Positions 1-11,558 of a stretch of DNA of 64,000 nt are shown here, in pieces. The number at the start of each line of letters is the position of its first letter. Within the stretch, counting starts at the first letter, position 1. The notes under the pieces were generated by a model. The model ran no database searches. It was not told the origin of the DNA and saw nothing but the letters and a program-made list of their open reading frames with translations. This stretch comes from Inonotus obliquus (Eukaryota > Basidiomycota > Agaricomycetes > Hymenochaetales > Hymenochaetaceae): NCBI GenBank assembly GCA_032164295.1, contig JAJHTX010000005.1, positions 2,294,001-2,358,000 on the forward strand. Direction: 5' to 3'. The position numbers and the translations under genes were made by a program.

Positions 1-68
1 TGAGCCATAAATAAAGCCATGCTGGAACGTCCCGCGTTGTATGAAACCATCTTGAGTTCTCCCTTCAT
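1..68 (-). CDS. LINE copy A ORF2, first codons only
   Basis: The start of ORF2 (MKGEL then VSYNAGRSS) runs off the left window edge. It matches the endonuclease N-terminus of copies B and C. Nothing can be said about the rest. Confidence 0.8.
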   Translation of the reverse strand, partial: MKGELKMVSYNAGRSSMALFMA

Positions 69-70
69 TA
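66..70 (-). promoter_or_regulatory. TAATG stop-start overlap, copy A
   Basis: The ORF1 stop TAA (70-68) shares its last A with the ORF2 start ATG (68-66), giving TAATG on the minus strand. The same five bases sit at the same place in copies B and C. In the insect LINE SART1 this arrangement is known to drive ORF2 translation by termination-reinitiation; that this fungal element does the same is inference. Confidence 0.85.
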
Positions 71-2370
71 ATATGTAGGAGGGGAAGACGATCGCCTTGT
101 ATTCGTAGGCTTCTTTGGACAATTCGGGTAGTCCGCCCTGTGCGCGCCTCGGCAATTCGCGCATTTGACCACGTGCGAACATGAAGTGACATCTGCGCAG
201 TCGGCGCATTTGTTTTCACATAGCTCCGTTTGGTGCAGTTCAGCGCACCTTGCACACCTGTATAGCTCCGTGCAGTCTTGGTCGCTGTGTCTGTAGCGGT
301 AGCATTTCTTGCATTGTATAGGACTCGTCCGCGCTTTCGGTTCCACAGCGTACTGGTTTCGCCCGTAATACCGGATAGACCGGCGCACGACTCCATTGTT
401 GTGGAAAATCGCATCCTTGGCTTTTATCGGGTGGGACACCGTAACCATGATTGCCGCCGTGGCAGACTGGTTACGGGTAACCAGTTCTTGCAGCGTCGTC
501 GGCTGGCCCATAAAGTGCGGGGCCGCCGTAAACGGAAACTCCGTGAAGACCGCGTTTGATAGACGGAGTTCAGCTGCGATTTTCGCAGGGGTGTGGATCT
601 GCTTAGTCACAGGATTTATAATTGGGAATCCCGGGACTATGAATTGGAACGACTCCGTGAATGGAGTGAATTCCACGGATGTCATTGCATCCGAAGTGAT
701 CCGGAGCTTAGCCTGCATGGCCTCTGCCCATTCCGTGCCCATGTCCGTAGCATCCGGGCGTGCGTCCACGTCCACCACGAGTAGCCCTTTCAGGGTCCAG
801 CTCGTCTTACAAACCACTAATGGCCCGCCTTTCTTAGGGGTCGGTCGAGTCGCCCGAGCCATGACGTACGCCTCCTCGCGTGACAGGGAAGGACGCGGCT
901 TGATTGTGAAACCGAGTGACGTGGCGACCTTCGCCTTACGTAAGCGGATGTCGTTTATCGTGGTCTTCCTTTTCTTAGGAGCCGCTCTGTTCGGACCGGC
1001 TCCTTGCTGGCCCGCCGCTTGTGCGTAACTATGGTTTCCCGCATTCTTCCGCGTGACCTGAACGAATGGTGCCGGCACTGGAGCGGCAGGGACATATCGG
1101 ATGTAGCGGTCCGGGATTCCCTTTGCCTCATTGGACGAATTTATAGCGTCCACATCAATGACCTCCTGAGGGGCCGCCGGAGCCTTCCCGGCATTCCTGG
1201 CGCCCTTCGGTGCCGTCGGTTTATGGGTAGTGTTATGCACAACCTGCGCACCAGGGGCCACTACTGCACACCTGGGCGTCGACTAGGGGTTGTTCTCTGG
1301 GGTGCTTTATGCTGTCCACCTCCTGGGGCAGCACCCTGCGCAGCGGGGGGTTGTGCCCACCTAGACGCCTGGAGCCCTTGGCCCTCTGCGGTCGTCTGGT
1401 GGACGGGACCCGGCAAACATCCCTGTTCTACCTTCTTCAGCCGCTCTCCCAGAACGGCCAACTGCTTACTATTCTCCGCTGCCTCCTCCCGCGCCCGACG
1501 GTTCGCTAGTGTTTGCTCCTCCCCTATCAACTTCAATCGATCCAGGATGGCGTATAATTGCGGATCAGCGTCCGTACCGTGTGTAGGATAGACTGCCGGA
1601 GTGAGCGCGCAGTCGCTGGCCAGATGCCGTAAGCCATCCGCAAAGGAACCTGGGTACAAGGTGTCCTTGTTGTATCCGTTCGAAAAACCCCACTGGAAAC
1701 GGTCCATGACGTCATTGTTCTCAAACGGGCCGTCTTCGTGTGACTGAGAAATGGCCGAAAAGAGCATGGCCGTTACTTTGCCAAGCGTGTACCCCATCTG
1801 CTCGTAATTGTGTGCCAGCGAGCCCGGCTGGGAGCCAACTGACTCAGCAACCATCTCTGGGGCCTGGAGTTCTTTCTCCATGTGGTCAAACACACCCCCC
1901 ACGTAATCATACGTCACGGCGTAGGCGTGCCGTGCGTTGTAAACACTTTCCACCTCCATCTGTTCATCCCACGATTTCTTCTCCGGGGAAGTTGTCTCCT
2001 TAGTCACCTGCTGGGACGCCTTGCGCTTACCCGCGCGTTTTGCCTGGGCATCTTCTTCGTTGAGAGCGTCTGCCACTGCCGTGTCGACGCTGTGACCGGT
2101 GGGAACTTTCCACTGGTCGGTGGTGTGGCCATCCCACCCTGAGTCCGCTGTGCGTGCCCTCAAGTCCTCTAAGGATTCCTGAGACATCTGAGACCTTACC
2201 AGAGCAGGGTCCGGGATGAACGACGGTGCCCCCACAGACTGGGAGACACGGCCGATGGTGGGTTTTGGCGGCGCAGGGGGTGCCCCTTTGCTAGACAAAG
2301 CTGCCTGAATACGTTTCACTCCACCTCTTGTTACGGATCTTAAACTACGTGACTCGCCATTATCAGACAT
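68..2370 (-). pseudogene. LINE copy A ORF1 (gag-like), frameshifted
   Basis: ORF1 protein of a LINE, expected to bind the element RNA. It starts with MSDNGESRSLRS at 2370; an apparent longer start at 2409 uses TTG, not ATG. The first frame covers about 370 residues and runs out at 1261. The second frame (68-1261) continues with the RNA-binding region and three C-terminal zinc knuckles of types CX2CX4HX4C, CX2CX3HX4C and CX2CX3HX6C, the set found in I/R1/Tad-type LINE ORF1 proteins. Copy C reads GGCTACTACCTGC where copy A reads GGCCACTACTGC, so one base was lost and joins the two frames. The last codons are SPPTY followed by TAA, which overlaps the ORF2 start. Confidence 0.88.
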
Positions 2371-2674
2371 GGTGGTCAAAGAGAGAGGAGTCTGAGTCTT
2401 GACAAACAAATGTATTTGTTATAATATAAAATTGGCCTATAGCCTACAAATTCCCAGGACAAAGCAACTGGACCGCCAAAATAAGAGAAACATTAGAGGA
2501 AAAACCCTACGTCGTACTACTTGAGCCGCATGTACACGCCCCGGCGAGCAGAAACTCAAACCAGCAGGCGCGCGTAAGATATATTTTAGACAAAGAACTG
2601 CCACCAAGGAACTTCGAAGATCGCAGGCATCAGGAAAACGTCACAGCCGAAGCTGCACGTACAAAAACCTGAGA
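2371..2674 (-). other. LINE A/B junction: 3'UTR of copy B joined to 5'UTR of copy A
   Basis: These 304 bp lie between the stop of copy B ORF2 and the ORF1 ATG of copy A. They are closely similar over their whole length to the 307 bp at 12923-13229 between copies C and B. There is no poly(A) tail and no telomere-type repeat. By comparison with the right end of copy C, only about the last 35 nt before the ATG belong to the 5'UTR; the rest is probably 3'UTR of the upstream unit. Confidence 0.75.
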
Positions 2675-5600
2675 CTACGGGAGTTGGAAAAGATGAATCA
2701 GCGTCTCCTTGGACGCTAATATGTTGTGGAACTGGTGGAACCAGTTGAGTGAAGAGGCGCGCGGGAACGCCTGCCTTCCCCTAGGACACTGCAGAAGGCG
2801 GTGTCGGATGGTGTCTAACTCCCCACATGTTGGACAGTCGGGGAGGACCTGGTTACTGATACGGCTGAGGAATTCCCCAACTGCCGCAACCCCAGCCAGT
2901 AGGCGGAGCGCTGTGGTTTCGCCGACGCGAGTGACGCTGGCATGTGTTATGTGTACCGGAGAGAAGGAGACTCTGTGTAAGAGCTCCCGCTGTGCCGGCG
3001 TCTCTATTGTGTGGTGTGTGTGGGCACTGTTCGCAACCAGTAGGCCCCTCCATGCCTGCAGAATGGCCGCTTTCGCAGCTATCCTAAGCCCCTCCACTGT
3101 TGCGGCTGGGAAAAGGAGGTATTCGTCCCTCTCTAGAGGAGGTTTGACCGGGTAGAGTCTAGCTGGCCACGGTCTGAAATAAAAGAAAATGTTAGTTTGG
3201 GCAAGCACCGAAACTATCTGTTCGATGATCACAAGCGATGAAGGAGTTGGGGAGATCAAGTCCGTCCGAAACTCTATGGGTATAAAAACGGGACCTCAAT
3301 ACGATAACCGTAATCAACAAAAGGTCGAGCTAAGTGCCCGTAAAGAAATTTAACCAATGTAACCAGGATCAAACAAAACTGGTCCATGTCCTCCGTTGCC
3401 TCGTAAGCAACCTGTTTTTCCATCATCTCCCGACCTACAACCATCCAAACTTCCGCCCTTCGTGGTTGGGGAGACGAGTATATCTACACCTGGGGTGGAA
3501 GCCCCTGGGGAGCCATTTCGGCTACTCTCGCGGTCATTCGATGCCAGACCGCACGATACTCTGATCTTGGGAAAGGCAGCATGGGGACCATTGGCCGCTG
3601 GACTATTCCTCGCATATAATCCTCTGGGATGGGTGGGGAACCTAGGCGCTGAGCGTCTATTACTGCATTTTGCGTCTCTGCTATGTATGCGATGTTCAGT
3701 GCTATCGGGGGCACTCCTGCGAGCGCTTCTATGATGTCCGTGCACGTAAAAGGTAACCACGAGCCCAGATCACATAAGGCCCGTCGGTGGATTCTGTCAA
3801 ACTCCGTTGCAAGTTCCGGTTGCTGTGTCATCCAGATGGGTGCTCCCCACGTCATGACTGGGAGGAGGATGTTCTGGTAATACCTTCGCATCGCTTTGAG
3901 GTGGAGTCCTGTGGCTCGCATTGTTAACCACCGGAGAGCATTCCATGTGTGTCTTGCGGCGTTCAATCGCGACCGAACATGAGGACGGAAGCCTCGGTAA
4001 TCCGTCATCTCTATGCCTAGCCACTTGATGACCGGCTTAGCCCATTCAATTCTCTCATTGTCGATGTTGATTGGAGCAGAGGCAGTCACCCTTCCCCCCA
4101 CACGCTGACGACTCCTGCCTAGTGCTACGCCTTGTATAGAAGCCCGGTCTATCTTCAGGCTAATGTGTGCGAATGCATCGTTAGCCTGTCGCATTCCGTT
4201 TTGGGTCTCCCTAGCAACTGCGAAAGCATTGTTTCCCTTGGTGAGTAAAAGAACGTCGTCCATGTAGAACATGAGGGAGCGATCCTGCAAGTTCCGGATT
4301 GCCGTGTTTGCTGCAATGTTTGCCAGTACCGGCGACATTGGCGATCCCTGAGGGACACCTGCATCCGGTTTCTGCATCCACTGAGATCGCTGACCGTTGA
4401 ACAAGAAAGCAATCATGCGTTGTTTCATGAACTGCATGATGGTGTTGTTGAGGGCCTTCGGAGTTCCCACCAGGTCTAGTCCCCTCCGCAGATGAGCTGG
4501 TTCTATGTAGTCGAAGTAGCCTTGTATGTCAAAGCCGACGACCGTGTAGTGCGCCTCCGGATCCCTCGTCTGAGCCATTAGGGAGTGCCATGCCGTCATG
4601 ACCGATGCGCCACGTCTACCGCTGAAGAGAACTACGTGCAGCTGAGCTCGGTATCAAGCCCGGTATCCCATTCTATGCTTACCCCATGCTATGGTACGGT
4701 CCTATCTACACCTTCCAGTATCCTCCAGCACACCTAGAGAAACCGTTGGTCCCATTTCTCAAGATACCGAACGCCGAGAGTACCGGTACCGAGCGCCAAG
4801 AAACCCGGTACCGAGAATACTGAGAGTACCGAGTGCCGAGAAACCCGGTACCGAGACAAACTGACAATTCAACATGCTCTCATGACATGGATCGGACGTC
4901 TCCCTCTCTGGTATTCATTCCTGATGGTTGGAGTATGCATGTCAGTTCTTTGGGGAAGCTCAGGGTCAGTATCCATTAAGGTTTTCAGGTCCGGTACCAC
5001 CAGGAACGCGTCGGTATCGTTTGGCAGGGGTTCAAATCTCTTGTCCTGAGGACTTTTCATCCAGGGGTACTATATGCTACGTTTTCAGTGGTATCTTGTC
5101 CTCCCTAACCCTTTCTTGTTGTCCCCCTGATGGCTCTACTGTAATCATTCTTCTTATGACATTTTTCTTTATTTTGATCTTCCTTTTTACTTTCTCCTTT
5201 TGGACTTATGAGCTAACTACGGTACAGTAGTATAAATATCTCCTCCTGTACGTAGTAGCTCTCCAGGTAATCTTAGGAGCTAGCCTCTAGCGTGAGGGCT
5301 CAGGTTTCCTCACCCCCTTCTCAGTCTCATCTCAGCTTCGTCTCAAGTTCTGTCTCAGTTCCGTCTCAAGTGAACCTCAGGAGTTAGCCTCCCGTGCGAG
5401 GGCTCAGGTTTGCTTCCCAGTCCAGTCGACACCTTCATCTACCAGTCTCCCTCATTCTGTTTCTCGCTATACCACCCCGTGCTAGCTATTTCCTTGCAGT
5501 ACCGACCTGTACCGACGTTTTTCCCACGGTACCGACGTTTTGTTATTCTTTGTATTTTGCACATCCACCTTTCGTTTCTGTACTGAGCTTTTGTTTTACA

Positions 5601-7495
5601 ACGTTTCTGCACATACCGATCCCGTTCGTTCAAGTACCGACCTGTACCGACATTTTTCCCATGGTACCGACCCTCTCGATTCCAGACAAGAACACATTCC
5701 CCCCAACATCTAGCTGATCCAGCACCCCTTTCTATTATTCCTTTGGCTCTCTTTACGTCCCCCTTCTACAGACAACAAATACCGTGAGCGTACTGGATAA
5801 GTACTGCCTCATTTGGCCCTCCCCGTATTCTTATACCATACACCCCTCGACCGGTACCTCCGGTACCGGCCGTGATCTCGCACAATTACCGCCATATTGT
5901 CGGCGATCGAAAGTGGGGTGTCGGTAAACCAGTGCTTGCAGTCGTTCTGCGATAGCTCGCTCGAGCAATTTCGCCAGAACTTCTTCTACGCATATTGGTC
6001 TATATGCCCTTGGGGAATCCAGGGGGTAAGGCTTCGGTTTGCGAACCATTGCTACGATGGCGCGCTTGAACTCTGCCGGGTATGTCTCGTACCTGACGAG
6101 CGCGTTGAACATGTTGACGAAGCAACCCACGTGTCGTCGGACTGCCGGGCTTATTGCTTGGAGCGTCATCCCTGAAGGGCCTGGAGCACTGTTTGGCAGA
6201 ATTCCCTTAAGCGCTGACAACACCTCGCTCTCTGTAAACGATCGCTGTTGTTCCTGCGACGTGAGGTGTTCCTCTTCATTTGCCGCTATATTCCGAACCG
6301 GGAAATAGTGTTGTCTGAACGCCTCCGCTATTTCAACGTGCCGGACCGCACGGGAAGGAGACGTTAAAGTGGGGATATTGACCTGGCGTCTTGGTAATCC
6401 GCTTTTATGGAACCTCCATGGCATGACGTTGCCCGCTTCATTCCGGCGAGTATGGTACCACTGCCACCTCCGGTTTTGCAACCAGTATAGCAGGTCCGGT
6501 GCGCCTTCCTCCACCCTCCGATCACATTCCTCGTCCCACCACCTCTCCTTGCACTGTGAGACCGTTTCATACGTAAGGCAGCTGGTGGCCGTCCTCGCGC
6601 TCGTAAAGAGTTGGGTGAACCACGCTAACACGGCTTGTTCGCTCGTAGGCTGGCTATTCCAGAATCCTGGGGGAACAGCATACTCCAACTCTGCTGCCCA
6701 TGCTTCTGCCTTGTCATTCGGAATGCCCATGTGCTCCAGGCTGGCACGATTACTCCAGTTAGATAGGTCCGCCATGATAATGCAGTGGTGGCCTTTCTTG
6801 ACTATGTGAGGGTGGGTCTTCCACGTTTGACGCAAGTCTGGTAGGGATGCCGGCGTGAATAACATGGCGTCTGGGTGAGCTCCCGTTCCAGGACGCTCTC
6901 CGTGGCATGTGACTGCATCCGGGTCATCTGCATATGTAAACGCCTGATGATCATCTAGCCAGTCGGTGAAAAAGCTTGCGCGTTCTATGTTGTTGCGCCC
7001 GTTGCTTGGCGCAGTTGACCAGTACGAACTTGCATTGAAGTCCCCTGCGATGATAGAACCCTCCGGGAAACCTCTTCGAAAACGCGCGGAAGTCGCACCC
7101 CAAGTTGTTCGATGTGTAGTGTGAGGACAGTATACAGAGAAAATGTGCAGATTGCCATCGCCCACAGTTATCTCCGCATGTACCATTGTGTCATCTGGCA
7201 CGTCATCATGCTGCGACCACCGTATCCCCCTCGGGATTGCGATGCCCACCCACGGGTCCTGTCCCTTCGCTAGGATCACCGTATGTCTCTTGAATAAGGG
7301 CGCGCCTGTATCAGCCACCTCCCGCTCCCCTGTCGTACGCGCAATTCCTACTGTGAATCGGGGTATCTCCTGGATACACCAGATGTCCAAATCCCACGCT
7401 GAAAAATGCGTTTCCTGTAGCAAATGTTGAGCCATAAATAAAGCCATGCTGGAACGTCCCGCGTTGTAAGAAACAATCTTGAGTTCTCCCTTCAT
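2675..7495 (-). pseudogene. LINE copy B ORF2 (endonuclease-reverse transcriptase), disrupted
   Basis: ORF2 begins at 7495 with MKGELKIVSYNAGRSS and carries the AP-type endonuclease (IQEI, SVYCPH, GDFNASS). It is cut at 5889 by element X1 and resumes at 4622 with the RT core (GVPQGSPMSPVLANI, FYMDD). Near 3484 the Trp codon of copy C (TGG after PPQV) is TAG. Near 3290 one base is missing relative to copy C, so the last 190 codons (2675-3259) are in another frame. The C-terminal CPTC..H..C finger is still readable. The protein cannot be made from this copy. Confidence 0.9.
4623..5888. mobile_element. X1: 1.27 kb LTR-like element in copy B ORF2
   Basis: Ends were placed by comparison with intact copy C ORF2. 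The insert starts TGAAGAGAACTACG and ends CACAATTA, flanked by CCGC on both sides (4619-4622 and 5889-5892). It has no coding capacity. It is full of GTACCG / GGTATC motifs and has a TATAAATA box at about 5231 on the plus strand, which suggests a solo LTR or a short non-autonomous LTR-type element. X2 is a close relative in the same orientation; X3 is a more distant one in the opposite orientation. Confidence 0.75.
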
Positions 7496-7497
7496 TA
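7493..7497 (-). promoter_or_regulatory. TAATG stop-start overlap, copy B
   Basis: ORF1 ends PPTY-TAA and the last A is the first base of the ORF2 ATG at 7495. It is identical to copies A and C although the bases just upstream differ. Confidence 0.88.
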
Positions 7498-8325
7498 ATA
7501 GGTAGGAGGGGAGGAAGATCGCCTATTGTTCGTAGGCTTCCTTGGACAGTTTGGGTAGTCCGCCCTGTGTGCGCCTCGGCAGTTTGCGCATTTGACAACG
7601 TGCGCGCATGACGCGACGTCTGCACAGTCCGCGCATTTGTTTTCGCATAACTCTGTTTGGTGCGGTTCAGCGCACCTAGCACATCTATACAGCTCCGTGC
7701 AGTCTTGGTCGCTATGTCTGTAGCGGTAGCACTTCTTGCATTGGATAGGACTCGTCCGCGCCTTTGGTTCCACTGCGTACTGGTTGCGTCCGTAATATCG
7801 GATCGACCGGCGCACTATTCCATTGTTGTGGAAGATCGCCTCCTTGGCTTTCAGCGGGTGGGACACCGCCACCATGATCGCCGCCGTGGCGGACCGGTTA
7901 CGCGTTACCAGCTCTTGCAACGTCGTCGGCTGGCCCATGAAGTGCGGGGTCTCCGTAAACGGAAACTCCGTGAAGACCGCATTAGAAAGGCGGAGCTCGG
8001 CCGCGATTTCCGCAGGGGTGTGGATCTGTTTAGTCGTGGGATTAATGATCGGGAATCCCGGGACTATGAATTGGAACGACTCCGCGAACGGAGTAAATTC
8101 CACTAACGTCATCGCGTCCGACGTGATCCGGAGCTTAGCCTGCATGGCTTCTGCCCATTCCACACCCATGTCCGTAGCGTCCGGACGTGCATCGACATCC
8201 ACCACGAGCAACCCTTTCAGGGTCCAGCTCGTCTTACGAACCACCAACGGCCCGCCTTTCTTAGGGGTCGGCCGAGTTGCCCAAGCCATGACGTATGCTT
8301 CCTCACGTGACAGAGAAGGACACGG

Positions 8326-9875
8326 TGAATGTGCGAGAACGCTGCCGGTATCAGAAGTACCGGACGAGGGGGGTATGATTTAGATGCGTTGGGAGGGCCG
8401 GTACGTGGCGGTACTAAGTCGTACAGTCACAGACAAGTCGTCGAGAGAGAATAGTAGGGCCTGGCTGGATTGATGAATACAGGAGGCTATAGGTGACCGC
8501 TCAAGAGGAGAGGTATCAGGAGACGATCAATACCGAGATGAATCCATCGATACCGAGTCGTCTGGTGTCCGGTATTACGGTAGAGAGAACGAAGCAGTAG
8601 AGAAGGCGAGCTGAGGAGGTGTTTCTGATGGGACTGGTCGTGAGACGAGAGACGAGGGCGACGAAGACGAGAACGATGACTACCGGTATCAATACCGGTG
8701 ACTATGAGACGAGACGAACGAACGGGGACTTGAACGAGATGAGCAAAACCCGGACCTTCACTCTGGAAGTTCCTCTCAGATTAGCTGGTTTGCTACAGTA
8801 GAACATGCAGGCTATAAATACCATAATACCGTAGCCATTCAAGATACCAAAAGGGGGTTTTTACAAGTCGAATCGTACCGTAATCCGGTACAAGAAATGG
8901 AACATAAAGTCGAATTGAATGTAAAATTACAATCAGGGGAAACATAAGATGATGAATGAATAAGAAGTTTTATCAGGGGGTAGCTAAGAATAGGGTGGGA
9001 CGAGACAAGAACCCAATGAAAACTCACGATGAGTGATACCGAGGTAGGGCGGCGATACCGACGTCGACCAGCGCTAATTTAAGGACGTGTCTCAAGCTAC
9101 CGCATGGGCGCTCCTGGCGATGTCCCTGTCATAGGAGAAGCACGTCATCCTGATTTACCTTTGTTCCGGTATCATGATCCGTGCGGCGTCAGTCTGGGCG
9201 TCTACCGGTCGATCGGACGGCGTGCTCCGATGTTGATGTGTCGGTACAACCCAACCTTGGCAATGGGGTACTCTACCGTTCGGTACCAATCAGTACCCTG
9301 GGATCGTCCCTGAGCATCGCTCTAGCCCCTCGATATCGACTGGTACGCGTCGCCTGACTCGACTGGGCATTGCTTGGCTTCCCCTCCAAGTCGGATCGAT
9401 GGCCTCCTCCGAGATCGAAGCAGCGTTCGGCGGACTTGATTCATTTCCCAACCTTCCTCTCGACGTAGATCTCCGATGGCGTGGTCTCGACCTAGCACAC
9501 GTTACGAACTCCGGTACCAGAGCGGACCATCGGTATCAACACCGGTATCGTCAGTATCAGGATGGGTGGACGGTACGGTATTGGTATCATCGGTATCGAA
9601 GTCTGGTGGTTTGGTACTATGATGGAAGACGGGCGTAGGGATTGGTGATTCGGTATTGGCGCAGAAGTGGACCAGTTCTCAATCGTTCTTAGCCTTGTCG
9701 AATCGCAGAAGCCTTGTACTTTGTTGGAACCGCAGGCGTAGATAGGACGGCAGAAGTACCGTGGTCCGAAGAGAAGTAAGAAGTGGTAGAATCGCAGAAG
9801 TATTGTTAATTGGAAGAAGCGGTAGAATCGCAGAATTAAGCCCATATCGATCGTAGCCTCCGGTATTACTCTTTA
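8326..9875. mobile_element. X3: 1.55 kb LTR-like element in copy B ORF1
   Basis: It interrupts ORF1 between GAAGGACACGG and GCGGTTTAATTG. It starts TGAATGTGCGAGAACG and ends TACTCTTTA, matching the opposite ends of X1 and X2 read on the minus strand, so it lies in the reverse orientation. Flanks ACGG / GCGG suggest a 4-bp duplication with one change. It is rich in GGTATC and GGTACC motifs and has CTATAAATA at about 8813. No protein was recognised. Its interior is diverged from X1 and X2. Confidence 0.65.
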
Positions 9876-10522
9876 GCGGTTTAATTGTGAAACCGAGTGA
9901 GGTGGCGACCTTCGCCTTACGTAAACGGATATCGTTTATCGTGGTCTTCTTCTTCTTGGGCGCCGCTCTGTTCGGACCGGCTCCTTGCTGGCCCGCCGCT
10001 TGCGCGTACGTATGGTTGCCCATGTTCTTCCGCGTGACCTGGACGAATGGCTGTTAGAAAACGCTCGCCCTACGGGACTATACAGTAACCACAATAGGAC
10101 GGCCTCAGTGTTACGGGTTCGGCGATGCTTTTCTAAGAGTTTCCGGAGCCTACTCGGTTTTCACAAGCAGGGCAGATTCCCAAGTATAATAAGCGTTGCC
10201 TCGGACGTTTTCGTTTAACTAATCAAGTCGGGCCTCAACCTCGTTGACAGACTAGTAGGACAGTGTCGACTGCCGTTCGTAAGCTTCCCTAGTCGGTGGA
10301 CGACTAATCAATCGTTCCACGCCGTAGAGTAAGAGAGGTTAAGCAGATTAGGTGGTCTTCAGATTAGAAGCTAGATGCCTAAGAGGACTCGATGTACAAG
10401 ACGATCGAAAGAAAGATAGGGAGCTACGGTCTAAGTCTACAACTATTTATACCTTTTCCTCATGTTGTGGACGGACCACTTCCTACGCTCCGTAGTTCCT
10501 ACTCTCGATCTGATTCGTTGTT

Positions 10523-10816
10523 CTAGCTTCCAAACTCGTCTGGTAATTCCATTGTTCTGCTGCGGATTGACTCATCGACTGCGCCCTGTGCAAGGCGATG
10601 ACTCGGCGTTGACTCATCTTGACTTGAACTGAATTGAAACCTATGCTCGGGGTCGGCCTTGTGCTGCGCCCTGTGCATAGAGTGAGTCAGTGAGTGAGTC
10701 ATTGAATGCGTGTTCGTATGCCATTGGTTTTGCATGGCTGCGCCGTAGTTAGAGTTCGCTCGTCCGCAGTTGCTCGTGCGTTTAAGGAATTCCGTCGGGG
10801 TTCCGTTGTATAGCAT
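10523..10816 (-). CDS. Y1 downstream overlapping ORF, 97 aa
   Basis: It starts at an ATG (MLYNGTPTEFLK) 35 bp before the end of the 258-aa ORF, in the +1 frame relative to it. It contains a His/Thr/Ser repeat (HTNTHSMTHSLTHSMH) and ends GS. It is open in all three Y copies. It could be reached by +1 frameshifting, reinitiation or splicing, or could be chance. No family recognised. Confidence 0.4.
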   Translation of the reverse strand: MLYNGTPTEFLKRTSNCGRANSNYGAAMQNQWHTNTHSMTHSLTHSMHRAQHKADPEHRFQFSSSQDESTPSHRLAQGAVDESIRSRTMELPDEFGS

Positions 10817-11558
10817 CTGGGGCTATGAAGGCTGTGATTTGCTTGTCGCCTCGGGACTCTTGTTCGGGGCCGTCAAGTGTGATTCGACATCGGATATCAT
10901 CGTGGGGAAACCAAGGTGGTTTAACGTATGTGCCTATGGCGATGAGTAGCCGTACACTTCGTCGAGTATCGTTCGAAGGTATTCTCCAGCCTAGGTATAG
11001 GTCTCCTTGTAGTCGAATAGCTTTGCAGTATGCCCATAGTTCCCTGAGTGTGTTTGCAACCCATACCGCTGTTATCGGTGAGCGGCGGTTCGTAACATAG
11101 TCTGCACTGATCTCCACGAATGTGCTTGGGCACTCGAGTGCTAATATGTCGTGGATTCCTACTATTGTCCAGTGCGTCTTTGGTTGCATGCCTATTGCCG
11201 TATCCATTGCTATTGTTGACCTCGTGCGATTTCGAACGACCTCCGGGGGATTGTGGTATTCTCGATAAGCTGTTGCTCGTTCGCTGGACACATGATATGT
11301 CAACATGCCCGTTGCCTCCCGTAGTATTATCTTGTGTAGGTCTTCGATGATCTGTCGCACTCTTCTGCATTTATAGCAAGCCGTTGGAGGTTGCTGTACT
11401 TGCTGCATCGTTTGCGAAGGTTTAGTGTGATCGTCGGGATTAGCATTGCTAGCCGATGCTTCTTGATCGTCGGCTTCGGATTGTATTAGATTCGCGTGTT
11501 CTCCGCTTCTCGCTGTCGATCCTGATCGTCTCCGGCCAGTGAAATTAACCGGTCCCAT
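10782..11558 (-). CDS. Y1 ORF, 258 aa, unknown function
   Basis: The ORF starts with ATG (MGPVNFTGRRRSG) 58 bp inside the left end of the Y element (minus-strand sense). It has a basic, Ser-rich N-terminus, an acidic stretch, then a single CYKC pair near residue 60 followed by charged and hydrophobic helices. No reverse transcriptase, integrase or gag signature was recognised. The ORF is open over its full length in all three Y copies with only a few substitutions. Its position upstream of the TATA box means it would be encoded in U3, if Y is an LTR. Confidence 0.6.
   Translation of the reverse strand: MGPVNFTGRRRSGSTARSGEHANLIQSEADDQEASASNANPDDHTKPSQTMQQVQQPPTACYKCRRVRQIIEDLHKIILREATGMLTYHVSSERATAYREYHNPPEVVRNRTRSTIAMDTAIGMQPKTHWTIVGIHDILALECPSTFVEISADYVTNRRSPITAVWVANTLRELWAYCKAIRLQGDLYLGWRIPSNDTRRSVRLLIAIGTYVKPPWFPHDDIRCRITLDGPEQESRGDKQITAFIAPDAIQRNPDGIP

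Larger units (their letters stand above)
1..2405 (-). mobile_element. LINE copy A (non-LTR retrotransposon, 3' part outside window)
   Basis: This is the leftmost and most downstream unit of the tandem LINE array. It reads on the minus strand from its ORF1 start codon near 2370 to the first codons of ORF2 at the window edge. Protein and DNA match copies B and C throughout. Its 5' end directly follows the 3' region of copy B. One base is missing near 1265 relative to the other copies, so ORF1 is frameshifted. The rest of ORF2 lies outside the window and its state is unknown. Confidence 0.9.

Noticed and set aside
396..1028. Plus-strand ORFs across the LINE copies (also 1004-1591, 7823-8383, 16321-16716 and others)
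   Set aside because: They are antisense shadows of ORF1 and ORF2; their codons follow the conserved minus-strand frame and they carry no domains.
2371..2409. Longer ORF1 start (MFVKTQTPLSLTT) upstream of MSDNG
   Set aside because: The first codon is TTG, not ATG, and copy C does not share this upstream sequence.
2371..2674. Telomeric repeats in the LINE joins
   Set aside because: No TTAGGG-like tandem was found, so a telomeric array cannot be claimed from sequence.
4623..5888. X elements as TIR-bearing DNA transposons
   Set aside because: The two ends (TGAAGAGAAC and, reversed, TAATTGTGCG) are not inverted repeats beyond a few bases.
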